The notes: a model not told the origin generated them from the sequence alone. DNA of 64,000 nucleotides from Chitinophagaceae bacterium UBA1930 (GCA_002337145.1 DDFK01000001.1:1271501-1335500); one strand, 5' to 3'; shown: positions 35,358-44,700, counted from the stretch's first letter. Translations and numbers: made by a program.

Positions 35358-38270
35358 TTACATTCCTGGCCCACCACCCATTCGCATCATTCTTGGCTGG
35401 CCATTTCCTTTAAACATTCCTTTCATAAAAGGTGGCATTTGCTGTTGTCCTTTAGCTGCAAACTTTCTGAGGTTATAGGTAAAGGTGAGCATTACGTAAC
35501 GTGTCAGCACCTGTGTACGTGTATCCTGTACATAGTTCTGTTCAACTGTCCTGGTAATACTTTTGTTCTGGTTCAACAGGTCAAACACAGACAGTTTCAG
35601 CTCGCCATCCCTTTTCTTTAAGATTGCTTTTGCAATGCTTGCATTCAACAGCGGAATGTCTTGGTTATAGCCGGCACTTTGTCCACGGTACAAGGTATAA
35701 TCAAAATCGGCACCCAGTATCCATCCGCTTTTGGGCGAGTAGGTAGGTTCTACAGAAAACACCTGCGTAAAGTAGTCGCCATTCTGGTCGGGGCTTTGTG
35801 TGTACCTGGCCAAGGTATAGGTTGATGTGCTGGAGAAGTTCAGATCAAACACTTCTTTAAGGTTCAGGGTATAGCCCACCCTTTCTGTAAGGCCATAGTT
35901 GTTGGTGTAATTTTTTACGTAGTTGTAAATATTCACATCGCGGCTATATACGATACTGGTAGAAAGGTTGATGTTGGCTTTGGGTTTCTTTGTAGGGAAA
36001 CCATAGTTGATAAAGCCATTAAAATTCATGGCACCGTTCAGGTTGATTGGCTTTGTGTATTGTGCACCCGGAATAAGTGTTTGCCCTTCTACAACAATAT
36101 TGTTGGTTGAGTTATTCTGCACTACACTGTTGCCAATTTTGTTCTGTGTAAAGCTTCCATTAAGGCCCACTATAAAATTCTTGAAAGTGAACACATCAAA
36201 CTTGGTATAGTTTAAACTAAAGTTGTGGGCAAACTCTTGCTGTAAGCCAGCATTACCATTTTTGATATTGAGTATATTGGATGCATCCGGTGCATCTTGC
36301 AGTTGCGAGATGGATGGGGCATTGGTTCTACCATTGTACCTGAACCTGAAGTTGTTTGTTCTGGCCTTGCTGAATTGTATCTGCACAGTTGGGAAATAGT
36401 TGGTGTAGCCATTGGAAAGCTCTGTGCCCTTTGTTTTGTTATCGCTGGTAAGCTCGGCCCTTTGTACAGCAAAACCAATCATGTAACTCAACTCTTTGGT
36501 TACTTGGTTGCGGTAGCTAGCCCCAAACCTGTTAGAGATATTCGTGTTCTCGAAATTATTGGTCAGGTTTGCCACCACACTGTCGTAAGCCTGAGTGCTG
36601 CTACGGTATTGCAATGTTTTTTGGTCGGAGTTATTGAAGCTATAGCTATATGCATACGTGAACTCCAATTGTCCTTTTTTACCAACCGGCTCTGTATAGG
36701 AAAGGTTACTTGAAAAAGATTTGCCATCCCTATTGGTAGTGCTTATGCGGTCTGTAGTGTCTTTTACATACACGCTTCCAAGCAGCCTGTTGTTATACGA
36801 AAGACTGTAACCGTCTGCATCGTTGGTGGTAAGGCCCGGTGTCAGGTTCAAAGAAATTGTCCTGCCACGTTTTTTAAAACGGTGACGGAACAAAATATTG
36901 GTATTGAAAGTATAGCCATCACTCTGCCTTGTATTGGTCTGCATCACATCGCTCAGGTCAAGCAGCTTGCCTTTTGTTGTGGAAGTAGTTGTTTGACTAA
37001 AGCTCTCGTTGTGCTGGTTGCTGAATGCAGGCCTTATCTGAAAGGAGTTGGATGAATCTATTTTCTGCTCCAGTTCAAAATTGAAACGGTGGTTGGCATT
37101 TTTATTATTGGATTGTGTAATGGTATTGCCCAATAAAGAAGAGTCGGGATTCGTACCCACAAAGGTTTCCTTATAACTGGAGTTGTCGTTATTGGTGTTT
37201 AAGTTATTGTAGAAATAGCTACCACTTACCGATGTCTTTTTGCCCCATACATCGTTATAGTTTAAACCAGCAGCCCATGTAGTGGCAATGCCCGATTGCG
37301 TACCCGTAAGGAAGTTGCCAATGCTACCGCCTCCGCCACCCATTCCCATGATCATTCCACCACCACCTCCGCCGCCACCGCCACTGCGGCCACCGCTTGA
37401 GCCCATGGCCCCTAACAGGTCCTGCACAGAAAAATTCTGCTGGTTAATATTGTTGCCCTGGCCAATAAATGAAATCTGCTGGTTGCCATTGAACCTGTTG
37501 AAGCTGGCACTGGTAGCATAACGTTCATTCTCTCCGGCACCTGCACTGAATTTTCCGAAATACCCTTTACGCCTGTCTTTTTTTGTAACGATGTTGATGG
37601 TCTTTTCCCTGTTCCCATCATCAAATCCACTAAATGCACTCTGGTCGCTTTGGGCATCGTAAATCTGCACTTTGTCAATTATTTCGGAAGGCAGGTTCTT
37701 GGTGGCCGTTTTGGGATCGTCCCCAAAAAAACGTTTGCCATCCACCAGCACCCTTGTTACGTTTTGGCCCTGGGCCTTTACGGTTCCATCTTTTGCAACT
37801 TCCACACCGGGCAATTTCTTAAACAGGTCTTCTGTTGTTGCATTGGGTTTTGTTTTAAAACTGGCCGCATTCAGTTCCGTAGTATCGCCTTTTATCTGCA
37901 CGGGCGATGCCTTTACGGTTACGCCGCCCAAATCGCCGGCAGACTGGTTCATGTATAGACTGCCCAAATCTATATTGGGATTTGCTTTTGAAAATTCCAC
38001 TTTCTTAAATATGGCATCATAGCCCTGAAAGCTGATCTGTAGCACATAGTTGCCAAAGCTGATGCCCTTCAGTTCGAAGCTGCCATCGGCCTTGGCCAGA
38101 CTGAACACTTCAACAGTGGAGTCCTTTGCATCCAATATACTAACGGATGCATCTTTTAGCGATTGCTTGGCAACGGAATCAATCAGCCTGCCTTTGAGCG
38201 TACCGCTATTTTGTGCCGACGCCACAAGCCCTAGCGTCATAAAAGCAATGAGTGTAAAAATAATTTTCAT
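35358..38270 (-). CDS. TonB-dependent-receptor-like outer-membrane beta-barrel protein
   Basis: A 970-residue protein. A signal peptide ends near residue 19 (ASAQ). A carboxypeptidase-regulatory-like beta sandwich (~23-110, GTLKGRLIDSVAKQSLKDAS) and a plug domain (~125-230, VEVAKDGTVKAQGQNVTRVL) precede a large OMP_b-brl_3-type barrel. Inside is a striking stretch near residues 285-325 of poly-Gly with Met (GGRSGGGGGGGGGMIMGMGG). The C-terminus is Met/Gly/Pro-rich (FKGNGQPRMMRMGGGPGM). No SusD partner is adjacent. Family members import or export unknown substrates; Met-rich loops could bind a soft metal, but that is speculation. Confidence 0.88.
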   Translation of the reverse strand: MKIIFTLIAFMTLGLVASAQNSGTLKGRLIDSVAKQSLKDASVSILDAKDSTVEVFSLAKADGSFELKGISFGNYVLQISFQGYDAIFKKVEFSKANPNIDLGSLYMNQSAGDLGGVTVKASPVQIKGDTTELNAASFKTKPNATTEDLFKKLPGVEVAKDGTVKAQGQNVTRVLVDGKRFFGDDPKTATKNLPSEIIDKVQIYDAQSDQSAFSGFDDGNREKTINIVTKKDRRKGYFGKFSAGAGENERYATSASFNRFNGNQQISFIGQGNNINQQNFSVQDLLGAMGSSGGRSGGGGGGGGGMIMGMGGGGGSIGNFLTGTQSGIATTWAAGLNYNDVWGKKTSVSGSYFYNNLNTNNDNSSYKETFVGTNPDSSLLGNTITQSNNKNANHRFNFELEQKIDSSNSFQIRPAFSNQHNESFSQTTTSTTKGKLLDLSDVMQTNTRQSDGYTFNTNILFRHRFKKRGRTISLNLTPGLTTNDADGYSLSYNNRLLGSVYVKDTTDRISTTNRDGKSFSSNLSYTEPVGKKGQLEFTYAYSYSFNNSDQKTLQYRSSTQAYDSVVANLTNNFENTNISNRFGASYRNQVTKELSYMIGFAVQRAELTSDNKTKGTELSNGYTNYFPTVQIQFSKARTNNFRFRYNGRTNAPSISQLQDAPDASNILNIKNGNAGLQQEFAHNFSLNYTKFDVFTFKNFIVGLNGSFTQNKIGNSVVQNNSTNNIVVEGQTLIPGAQYTKPINLNGAMNFNGFINYGFPTKKPKANINLSTSIVYSRDVNIYNYVKNYTNNYGLTERVGYTLNLKEVFDLNFSSTSTYTLARYTQSPDQNGDYFTQVFSVEPTYSPKSGWILGADFDYTLYRGQSAGYNQDIPLLNASIAKAILKKRDGELKLSVFDLLNQNKSITRTVEQNYVQDTRTQVLTRYVMLTFTYNLRKFAAKGQQQMPPFMKGMFKGNGQPRMMRMGGGPGM

Positions 38271-38292
38271 GTAAGATGATTTTAAGGGAAAG

Positions 38293-38300
38293 CAAAAGTA
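38293..38300 (-). promoter_or_regulatory. Possible -7 element for the outer-membrane barrel gene
   Basis: The minus strand reads TACTTTTG, an exact TAnnTTTG match, 22 bases upstream of the ATG at 38270. No TTG is found at the expected -33 position. Confidence 0.35.
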
Positions 38301-38418
38301 TCTGAATTAACATTGCATGAACGTTAATAACCATATAAACGGCAAACTAACTGGATGGGCCTTAAATAGTATAAAAAATTCGGTGAGACTGAATGTGGTA
38401 TAGGTAGTTGGCTAAAAA

Positions 38419-38928
38419 TCAGGCTTTGTTGAACAGTTCGTACACTTTCACAGGACAGTTGTCAACAATGGCTTCATGCAGGTATTGAAGCCCGCATTTG
38501 AGTATCACGTTTTGCGAAGCGGTGTTTTCTATATGTGCCATTGCCATGATGCGTTGCATGTGCAATGCATCAAAGCCGTAAGCTATGGTTGCTTTTGCTG
38601 CTTCTGTTGCATAGCCCTTACCCCAGTGATGTTGAAAAAGGCGGTAACCAAGATCTATCTCGTTTCTTTCCTTTACGTATTTCAGTCCGCACCAGCCAAT
38701 AAACTCATCTGTCCCTTTTATATGAATAGCCCATCTGCCGTGGTTGTACAGTGCATATTGTGGCAGTATTATCTGTTCCAGCACTTGTTGGGCAACAGCC
38801 AAGGTTGTATCCGGTTCATGCAGGTATTTCACTACTTCAGGATTGCTGTTTAAATCAACCAGCAATTGGGCATCGGCCAAAGTAAATTCACGCAGGTACA
38901 GGCGTTGGGTTTCCAGAACAATTTTCAT
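38419..38928 (-). CDS. GNAT N-acetyltransferase, RimJ/RimL type
   Basis: A 169-residue acetyl-CoA-dependent acetyltransferase. It opens with ETQRLYLREFTLADAQLLVDLN, and the acetyl-CoA loop LFQHHWGKGYATEAAKATIAYG lies near residues 100-120, with ENTASQNVILKCGLQY after it, all typical of the RimJ/RimL group. Substrates of this group are often protein N-termini or small amines and cannot be inferred. It lies just downstream of the alaS terminator. Confidence 0.85.
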   Translation of the reverse strand: MKIVLETQRLYLREFTLADAQLLVDLNSNPEVVKYLHEPDTTLAVAQQVLEQIILPQYALYNHGRWAIHIKGTDEFIGWCGLKYVKERNEIDLGYRLFQHHWGKGYATEAAKATIAYGFDALHMQRIMAMAHIENTASQNVILKCGLQYLHEAIVDNCPVKVYELFNKA

Positions 38929-38936
38929 ATTGTGAA

Positions 38937-38962
38937 AATAAAAAATCCCGCAATTGCGGGAT
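38937..38962 (-). terminator. Intrinsic terminator after alaS
   Basis: CCCGCAATTGCGGG with flanking A/T pairs forms a compact stem with an AATT loop. On the minus strand it is followed by ATTTTTTATTTT. It starts 8 bases after the alaS stop codon and separates it from the GNAT gene. Confidence 0.88.
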
Positions 38963-38969
38963 TTGGTTT

Positions 38970-41591
38970 TTATAATAGCGACTTCACTGTTTCAAGTACT
39001 TTATCCAGGTTGCTTGCATCTTGCCCACCAGCAGTGGCCAGGTTTTTCTGTCCGCCGCCGCCGCCCTTTATCAATGGCGTTATATGTTCCTTAATAATCT
39101 TCGGGGCTTCCAGGCCTTTGCTGTTTACCAATGCATCATCTATCGCAATTGCTATAGCTGCTTTGCCACCAATATTTGCAGCAAGTACCACAAACTGGGC
39201 ATTTGCCTTAAGGTCGTTGGCCAATTTCTTTAAGTTGTCGCCATTGCTTACATCCAACACTGCACCAATAAATGTAGTTCCATCAACTGTTTCCGCTTTG
39301 GTGGAAAGTTCTGTTTTTAGCACCGCCAGTTGTTTGGCCTCCAGGCTTTCTATTTTCTTTTTAAGTTCCTTGTTTTCTGCCAGTGTGTTTTCAATGGTTT
39401 TTGTCAACTCTTTAGGGTTGTTAAAGAGGCCACGTATGTTGTCCAGCTCCTTAAACGTATTGGTAATGTATTCCACGGCATACCAGCCAGCCACGGCCTC
39501 AATCCTGCGTACGCCAGCAGCCACGGCAGTTTCATGTTTTATTTTAAAGTAACCAAGTTCGCCGGTATTGCCCACATGCGTACCGCCGCACAGTTCCACC
39601 GAATAATTTTTGTCCATGATTACCACACGTACCACATCGCCATATTTTTCGCCAAACAAAGCCATGGCACCCATTTCAATGGCTTCTTCCTTTCTCATTT
39701 CCTTAATGATTACAGGAACATTTTCCATGATCTTGCTGTTCACTGTTCTTTCAATGGCTTCCAAATCATCGTCTGATACTTTGGCAAAATGGGAGAAGTC
39801 GAAACGCAATTGCTCGCTGTTTACCAAACTGCCTTTTTGTGCAACATGCTCGCCAAGTACCTGCCTTAAAGCAGCATGCAACAAGTGTGTGGCCGAGTGG
39901 TGCTTGTTGGTCATCATCCTTTTGGCCATGTCCACATAAGCATCTACTGCACTGCCTATATTTTGTGGCAACTGCTCTGTAAAATGTATGGTAAGGTTGT
40001 TTTCTTTTTTGGTATCTATTACTTCTATTGCTTCCTGACCATTGTCAAAAATCAAGTGGCCCTTATCGCCAACCTGTCCGCCACTCTCTGCGTAAAAAGG
40101 CGTTTCTTGCAATACAATCTGGTAAGCCTCTTTGCCCTTTGCAGTTACTTTCCTGTACTTTAAAACCTTGGTATTGGTTTGCAAGGTATCGTACCCTACA
40201 AAATGTGAGTTGCCGTTGTGCAAGGTAACCCAGTCTTCTGCATTGATGGCTGTTGCCAGCCTTCCCCTATCCTGCTGTTGCTTTCTTGCAGCTTCATAGC
40301 CAGGTTCATCTACAGTCAGTCCGTTTTCCGATGCAATCAATTTCGTCAGGTCAATAGGAAAGCCAAAAGTGTCGTTCAGTTCAAAAGCATTTTTGCCATC
40401 AATTATTTTGCTGCCTGATTGTTTGGTGGACACAATTACTTCATCTATCAATTTCAAGCCTTTATCCAAGGTCCTCAAAAAAGCATCCTCCTCTTCCTTC
40501 ACCACTTTACTTACAAAATCCAACTGGGCATGCAATTCAGTAAACACCGTTTCAAACTGTTTGGCCAATGTTGGCAATAGCTGGTGCAGCAGTGGTTGCT
40601 TGTAATCCAGGTAAGAATAATAGTAACGGACAGCCCTACGCAAAATCCTTCTTATTACATAACCAGCTGCAGTATTGCTTGGCAATTGCCCATCGGCAAT
40701 GGTAAAGGAAATAGCCCTTATATGATCGGCCAATACCCTAAAAGCAACGGCTTGTTTGCTATCACTGTAATCGTATTTTTTACCGGTGATCTTTTCTATA
40801 GCTGCAATGGTTCCGGTAAAAACATCGGTATCGTAGTTGGATGTTTTTTGTTGAATAACCCGTACCAGGCGTTCAAAGCCCATGCCTGTATCCACATGCT
40901 GTGCAGGCAATGGTTGCAGGCTTCCATCCTTTAAACGGTTGAACTGCATGAATACATTGTTCCATATTTCTATCACTTGCGGATGGTCGTTGTTTACCAA
41001 GCTGGCACCGTCCACAGCTTTCCTTTCTTCATCAGGCCTGCAGTCCACATGTATTTCGGTACAGGGTCCGCATGGTCCCGTATCGCCCATTTCCCAAAAA
41101 TTGTCTTTCTTATTGCCCAGTAAAATGCGGCCTTCCGCAATTACTTTTTTCCATTCGCTGTATGCTTCTTCATCTTTGGGCAGGCCTTCTTTTGCATCGC
41201 CCTCAAATATGGTAACGTATAGGCGGCTCTTATCCAGTTTGTACACTTCGGTTAGCAATTCCCAGCTCCACGCAATGGCTTCTTTTTTAAAGTAATCGCC
41301 AAAGCTCCAGTTGCCCAGCATTTCAAACATGGTATGGTGATAGGTATCCACACCTACTTCTTCCAGGTCGTTGTGCTTACCGCTAACACGCAGGCATTTT
41401 TGTGTGTCGGCAATACGTGTATGTTCAGGCTGTTTGTTGCCTAAAAAATAATCCTTAAACTGGTTCATACCCGCATTGGTAAATAACAATGTAGGGTCGT
41501 TCTTTACCACAATGGGTGCAGAGGGGACAATCTGGTGCCCCTTATTCTTAAAAAAATCCAGGAACTGCTGTCTTATTTCAGAGCTCGTCAT
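38970..41591 (-). CDS. alaS: Alanyl-tRNA synthetase
   Basis: A class II aminoacyl-tRNA synthetase of about 873 residues, of normal length. It has the N-terminal MTSSEIRQQFLDFFKNKGH, motif 2 region FEMLGNWSFGDYFKKEAI, the editing-domain zinc residues in HHSATHLLHAAL and CGGTHVGNTGEL, a long C-terminal coiled coil (~720-760, ENKELKKKIESLEAKQ) and the DHHA1 domain ending GGGGGGQKNLATAGGQD-like. It charges tRNA-Ala and hydrolyses mischarged Ser/Gly. The second of two adjacent ATGs is taken as start. Confidence 0.97.
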   Translation of the reverse strand: MTSSEIRQQFLDFFKNKGHQIVPSAPIVVKNDPTLLFTNAGMNQFKDYFLGNKQPEHTRIADTQKCLRVSGKHNDLEEVGVDTYHHTMFEMLGNWSFGDYFKKEAIAWSWELLTEVYKLDKSRLYVTIFEGDAKEGLPKDEEAYSEWKKVIAEGRILLGNKKDNFWEMGDTGPCGPCTEIHVDCRPDEERKAVDGASLVNNDHPQVIEIWNNVFMQFNRLKDGSLQPLPAQHVDTGMGFERLVRVIQQKTSNYDTDVFTGTIAAIEKITGKKYDYSDSKQAVAFRVLADHIRAISFTIADGQLPSNTAAGYVIRRILRRAVRYYYSYLDYKQPLLHQLLPTLAKQFETVFTELHAQLDFVSKVVKEEEDAFLRTLDKGLKLIDEVIVSTKQSGSKIIDGKNAFELNDTFGFPIDLTKLIASENGLTVDEPGYEAARKQQQDRGRLATAINAEDWVTLHNGNSHFVGYDTLQTNTKVLKYRKVTAKGKEAYQIVLQETPFYAESGGQVGDKGHLIFDNGQEAIEVIDTKKENNLTIHFTEQLPQNIGSAVDAYVDMAKRMMTNKHHSATHLLHAALRQVLGEHVAQKGSLVNSEQLRFDFSHFAKVSDDDLEAIERTVNSKIMENVPVIIKEMRKEEAIEMGAMALFGEKYGDVVRVVIMDKNYSVELCGGTHVGNTGELGYFKIKHETAVAAGVRRIEAVAGWYAVEYITNTFKELDNIRGLFNNPKELTKTIENTLAENKELKKKIESLEAKQLAVLKTELSTKAETVDGTTFIGAVLDVSNGDNLKKLANDLKANAQFVVLAANIGGKAAIAIAIDDALVNSKGLEAPKIIKEHITPLIKGGGGGQKNLATAGGQDASNLDKVLETVKSLL

Positions 41592-41659
41592 CATAACCGA
41601 AAAAATTTTCCTTTTAAAAAGTGGGTAAAGATAAGGTTTGGGCAGTCAGTTTTTTTATT

Positions 41660-41693
41660 AACCACCGTCAAAGCTAAAGCTGTTGACGGGGTC
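41660..41693 (+). repeat. 34-nt palindromic dispersed repeat, copy A
   Basis: The core CCGTCAA-AGCT-AA-AGCT-G-TTGACGG forms an 11-bp stem with one bulged base. It is related to the copies at 41765-41798 and 55807-55840, with paired base changes that keep the stem. Confidence 0.75.
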
Positions 41694-41708
41694 AGATTAG
41701 ATAAGACC

Positions 41709-41734
41709 CCAACATCGGTTGTAAACCATGTTGG
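41709..41734. repeat. Additional hairpin between repeat copies
   Basis: CCAACAT/ATGTTGG and GGTT/AACC pair around a GTA loop with one bulged base. It lies between repeat copies A and B. The flanking GGGGTC/GACCCC pair can also join it to copy A. Confidence 0.55.
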
Positions 41735-41764
41735 CAGTTATTTAGAAAGTTCTTTTTTGAAACC

Positions 41765-41798
41765 AACCGCTGTCAAAGCCAAAGCTGTTGACAGGGTT
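41765..41798 (+). repeat. 34-nt palindromic dispersed repeat, copy B
   Basis: AACCG-CTGTCAA ... TTGACAG-GGTT, the same length and bulge position as the other two copies. The innermost stem pair is mismatched (C opposite A). It lies 50 bases upstream of the M23 peptidase start. Confidence 0.75.
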
Positions 41799-41848
41799 CC
41801 AAAAATTCATCGCCTATTCCTGATAACTGTTTTATTTTTACCATCGGC

Positions 41849-42820
41849 ATGAAAAAAATCAAGTACTTCTACAATACCCATACCCTCCGCTACGACAAGC
41901 TGGAAACACCGCTACGGGTAAAGCTATTGCGGGTGCTAGGTTTTATTGCTGCAAGTATTGTTACCGCTTTTATTATTGTGGCCATTGCCTTTAGGTATAT
42001 TGACAGTCCGAAGGAAAAACTGTTACGCCAACAAAACGATGACTTAAAGGATAATTATGCCTTGCTTGCCGAGCGTACCAAACAATTGGAATTGCAGATG
42101 GATGAATTGGAGAATCGCGACAACAACGTGTACCGTTCCATTTTTGAGGCACAGCCCGTGCCCGACAGTGCAAGGGTGAAGGATGTGGAAACAAAAAAAG
42201 AAGTGAAATTGGTGCAGAGCATGGGCGAAACCGACCTTGTAAAAAGCATGACTGACCAACTTAACAACTTATCATTACGGTTGGCCTATCAGGCAAAAAG
42301 CTATATAGATATTGAGGGCATGGTAAAGAACAAGGAAAAACTATTGCTTTCCATACCGGCCATACAACCGGTTAGCAATAAGGACCTGACAAGGATTGCC
42401 AGCGGCTTTGGCAACCGTATTGACCCTGTTTATAAAGTACCTAAGTTTCATGCAGGGCTCGATTTTACCGCACCGCAGGGCACACCTATTTATGCCACTG
42501 CCGATGGGGTGGTTACCGTTTCGGGCAATACCAATAACGGGTATGGCAACCATGTAAAAATTGATCATGGTTATGGTTATGAAACATTGTATGGCCACAT
42601 GGTACGTACAAAAGCCAGGCAGGGCCAATCCGTTAAGCGTGGCGAAGTAATTGGCTATGTTGGCAGCACCGGCAAAAGCACCGGGCCGCATTGCCATTAT
42701 GAAGTACATAGAAACGGGGCACCAGTTGACCCCATTTATTATTTCTACAACGACTTAACGCCGGCACAGTTTGACAGGATATTGAAACTTGCCGCAAGTA
42801 ACAACCAAAGCTTTGACTAA
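41849..42820 (+). CDS. M23 family (LytM-type) metallopeptidase
   Basis: A 323-residue envelope protein. A short cytosolic start and one membrane helix (~30-50, LGFIAASIVTAFIIVAIAF) precede a coiled coil (~57-100, LRQQNDDLKDNYALLAERTK) and a C-terminal LytM domain. Zinc ligands are visible: HAGLDFTAPQGTPIYA (His, Asp), YGHM, and HCHYEVHRNG (HxH). Such enzymes cleave peptidoglycan cross-bridges or activate amidases; an active site this complete suggests a true peptidase. The region in front carries three hairpins. Confidence 0.92.
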   Translation: MKKIKYFYNTHTLRYDKLETPLRVKLLRVLGFIAASIVTAFIIVAIAFRYIDSPKEKLLRQQNDDLKDNYALLAERTKQLELQMDELENRDNNVYRSIFEAQPVPDSARVKDVETKKEVKLVQSMGETDLVKSMTDQLNNLSLRLAYQAKSYIDIEGMVKNKEKLLLSIPAIQPVSNKDLTRIASGFGNRIDPVYKVPKFHAGLDFTAPQGTPIYATADGVVTVSGNTNNGYGNHVKIDHGYGYETLYGHMVRTKARQGQSVKRGEVIGYVGSTGKSTGPHCHYEVHRNGAPVDPIYYFYNDLTPAQFDRILKLAASNNQSFD

Positions 42821-42881
42821 TAAAAGATAAAAGCTATTCGTTTGTTACCCTTTTGATGATGCACTCTAAATAAATAGTATT

Positions 42882-43112
42882 GTGGAACCAGGAATCAGGG
42901 AATTTTTGAAACGTATTTTAAACAGCATGTGCCTGGCATTGCTATGGATGCTGATTAATGCCACTGCCGGCATCAAGTACGGGCTTGGCTTTCCTGAAAA
43001 TGACGTGAAATGGCCCAATATTGTTTTTTATGTTTGGCTCTTGGCAAGCCTTGTATGGCTTATCTGGTACATAGTACGCTTATGGAAAAAGCCTTTTGTA
43101 ATTGAAGAATAG
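42882..43112 (+). CDS. Small two-helix membrane protein
   Basis: 76 residues from a GTG start; an alternative ATG lies at residue 16 (MCLALLWMLINATAGIKYGL). Two hydrophobic segments (MCLALLWMLINATAGI and IVFYVWLLASLVWLIWYIV) flank a short charged loop (FPENDVKWPN). The C-terminus is basic then acidic (KKPFVIEE). I do not recognise a family. It follows the M23 peptidase by 61 bases and may share its transcript. Confidence 0.6.
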   Translation: MEPGIREFLKRILNSMCLALLWMLINATAGIKYGLGFPENDVKWPNIVFYVWLLASLVWLIWYIVRLWKKPFVIEE

Positions 43113-43150
43113 TGCTATTTAACAGGCTAAAGAATAGAAATGAACTTTAC

Positions 43151-43165
43151 TGGCGTCGCACCAAT
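43151..43165 (+). repeat. Dispersed 15-nt motif, copy 2
   Basis: TGGCGTCGCACCAAT, one base different from the copies at 17227 and 62183. It lies between the small membrane protein and the DUF4440-like gene. Confidence 0.55.
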
Positions 43166-43238
43166 CAACTTTGAGAATAAATCCCAACAATTTCGTTCCA
43201 ATACTGTCATCTGTCTTATCAATACTGTCACCCAATTA

Positions 43239-43661
43239 CTAACTGCTATGGTCTGCCACAATCACCCATGTCCCTTTTATTTTCCTTATCAGCAAAGTAT
43301 AGTGGCCGCTGGCATTGCCTACACTCCTTTCCAAAAACCATTTACCCACTACAAAATAGTATTCTGCCGATAGCTTCTTCATACTGATAACAGTAGAAGT
43401 AAACTTACCCATATGTGCCGTATCGGGATAGCCTTTTTTATAGTTCTCTAAAGTTGTATTGTATCCATATTTGGGTCCTTTGCTACCAATAAACAAAAGG
43501 CTGTCGCTTTGCCAATAGCCAATCATGAATTTATCCAAGTTGCCTTCGTTCCAGGCTTTTTCCTGTGCCGTCAGCATTTTTCTGATCATGGCTTCGTCCT
43601 TGTTCTGGGCCAAAACCGATAGCGACAACATGATAAAAACAAAGGGCAGTAATTGTTTCAT
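43239..43661 (-). CDS. Secreted DUF4440 / NTF2-like protein
   Basis: 140 residues with a clear signal peptide (MKQLLPFVFIMLSLSVLAQ). The remainder (IRKMLTAQEKAWNEGNLDKF ... HYTLLIRKIKGTWVIVADHS) matches the cone-shaped NTF2-like fold of DUF4440/SnoaL proteins. Such proteins bind small hydrophobic ligands or act as accessory domains, and the function here is unknown. It is monocistronic and divergent from the AlkA-like gene. Confidence 0.82.
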   Translation of the reverse strand: MKQLLPFVFIMLSLSVLAQNKDEAMIRKMLTAQEKAWNEGNLDKFMIGYWQSDSLLFIGSKGPKYGYNTTLENYKKGYPDTAHMGKFTSTVISMKKLSAEYYFVVGKWFLERSVGNASGHYTLLIRKIKGTWVIVADHSS

Positions 43662-43702
43662 GGCAAAGTTTTTAATACCTGCAATTTAACTAACTTGGCT
43701 GC

Positions 43703-44308
43703 ATGAGTTACAAAGAACATTTATTGGCCGATAAGAAACTGGCCAAAATAATTGGCGATGATACGCACGAGCTGAAGCTGCATAAAAACATACCCCTACG
43801 TTTAATGGCAAGCATCATGAGCCAGCAGCTAAGTACCAAAGTTGCCAAAGTCATTTTCCACCGTTTTTTGGATCTCTATGGCAAAAAGGAACCCAAGCCA
43901 CAGCAGGTACTCGATACACCTTCCGAAACCTTGCGTGCCATTGGTTTGTCCAACGCAAAAGTGAGCTATGTAAAAAATGTGGCGGCTTTTTGTATTGAGC
44001 ATAAAATAACCGACAAGAAACTGATGGCAATGGACAATGACGAAATCATTGCCTTGCTTACCCAAATAAAAGGGGTGGGCAAATGGACGGTTGAAATGCT
44101 GCTGATGTTTTCCCTGGGCCGTGAAGATATTTTTACTACAGATGATCTGGGCATCATGCAGGCCATGGTAAAACTGTACAAACTGGATGATAGCAATAAA
44201 AAGCAACTCAAAGAAAAAATGCTGAAATTATCCATCAAATGGAGCCCATACAGAACCTATGCCTGCCTGCATTTATGGCGTTGGAAGGACAATGTACCAG
44301 TAGCCTAA
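43703..44308 (+). CDS. DNA-3-methyladenine glycosylase II, AlkA-type
   Basis: 201 residues, a compact HhH-GPD base-excision glycosylase. The helix-hairpin-helix LTQIKGVGKWTVEMLLMFSL is followed by the catalytic aspartate region EDIFTTDDLGIMQAMV, and SPYRTYACLHLWRWKD closes the domain. It lacks the extra N-terminal beta domain of E. coli AlkA, as in the short Mag/AlkA subgroup. It removes 3-methyladenine and related alkylated bases. It overlaps the convergent secreted protein gene by 4 bases. Confidence 0.9.
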   Translation: MSYKEHLLADKKLAKIIGDDTHELKLHKNIPLRLMASIMSQQLSTKVAKVIFHRFLDLYGKKEPKPQQVLDTPSETLRAIGLSNAKVSYVKNVAAFCIEHKITDKKLMAMDNDEIIALLTQIKGVGKWTVEMLLMFSLGREDIFTTDDLGIMQAMVKLYKLDDSNKKQLKEKMLKLSIKWSPYRTYACLHLWRWKDNVPVA

Positions 44309-44700
44309 TAACTTTTATTGGTGGTTTTGGCCACATCAATGCTTAGAATAACCCTTGGCGTGCTTTCGTATTTAAGGCACTGCACACAGCCATCGTTGCT
44401 GCTGACATCGGGTAGCAATACAAAATAAAATTCTTCATCCCTTTCAATCCTTTTTTCCCTGAAATTGCAACTGTTCTTTACCAGGAAAACATGCTCGTAC
44501 TTTGTTTCGCTGTCCACACTCTTCCACGAGGTATTGGCAAGGTTATAGAAACGTTCGTCCTGTATCTGTACCACAACGCTTGCACAACTGGTATAAACCA
44601 ATTTCCCTTTGATTAAATTGGGCTGGTTGGCTTCTTTGGTAGGCAACACAAAATTGCATAGGGCAAAAAGGCAAACAAATAGGTGGCTCATCGTTATCAT
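44305..44700 (-). CDS. Small secreted protein of unknown function
   Basis: 131 residues with an N-terminal hydrophobic signal (MSHLFVCLFALCNFVLP; the ATG at 44691 is an alternative start). The mature part has five cysteines (in YTSCASV, NSCNFRE and DGCVQCLKYE), which could pair in the periplasm. No family is recognised. It is convergent with the AlkA-like gene, overlapping by 4 bases. Confidence 0.6.
   Translation of the reverse strand: MITMSHLFVCLFALCNFVLPTKEANQPNLIKGKLVYTSCASVVVQIQDERFYNLANTSWKSVDSETKYEHVFLVKNSCNFREKRIERDEEFYFVLLPDVSSNDGCVQCLKYESTPRVILSIDVAKTTNKSY

Noticed and set aside
37282..37521. Proline-rich frame on the plus strand
   Set aside because: It is the antisense of the poly-Gly stretch in the outer-membrane barrel gene.
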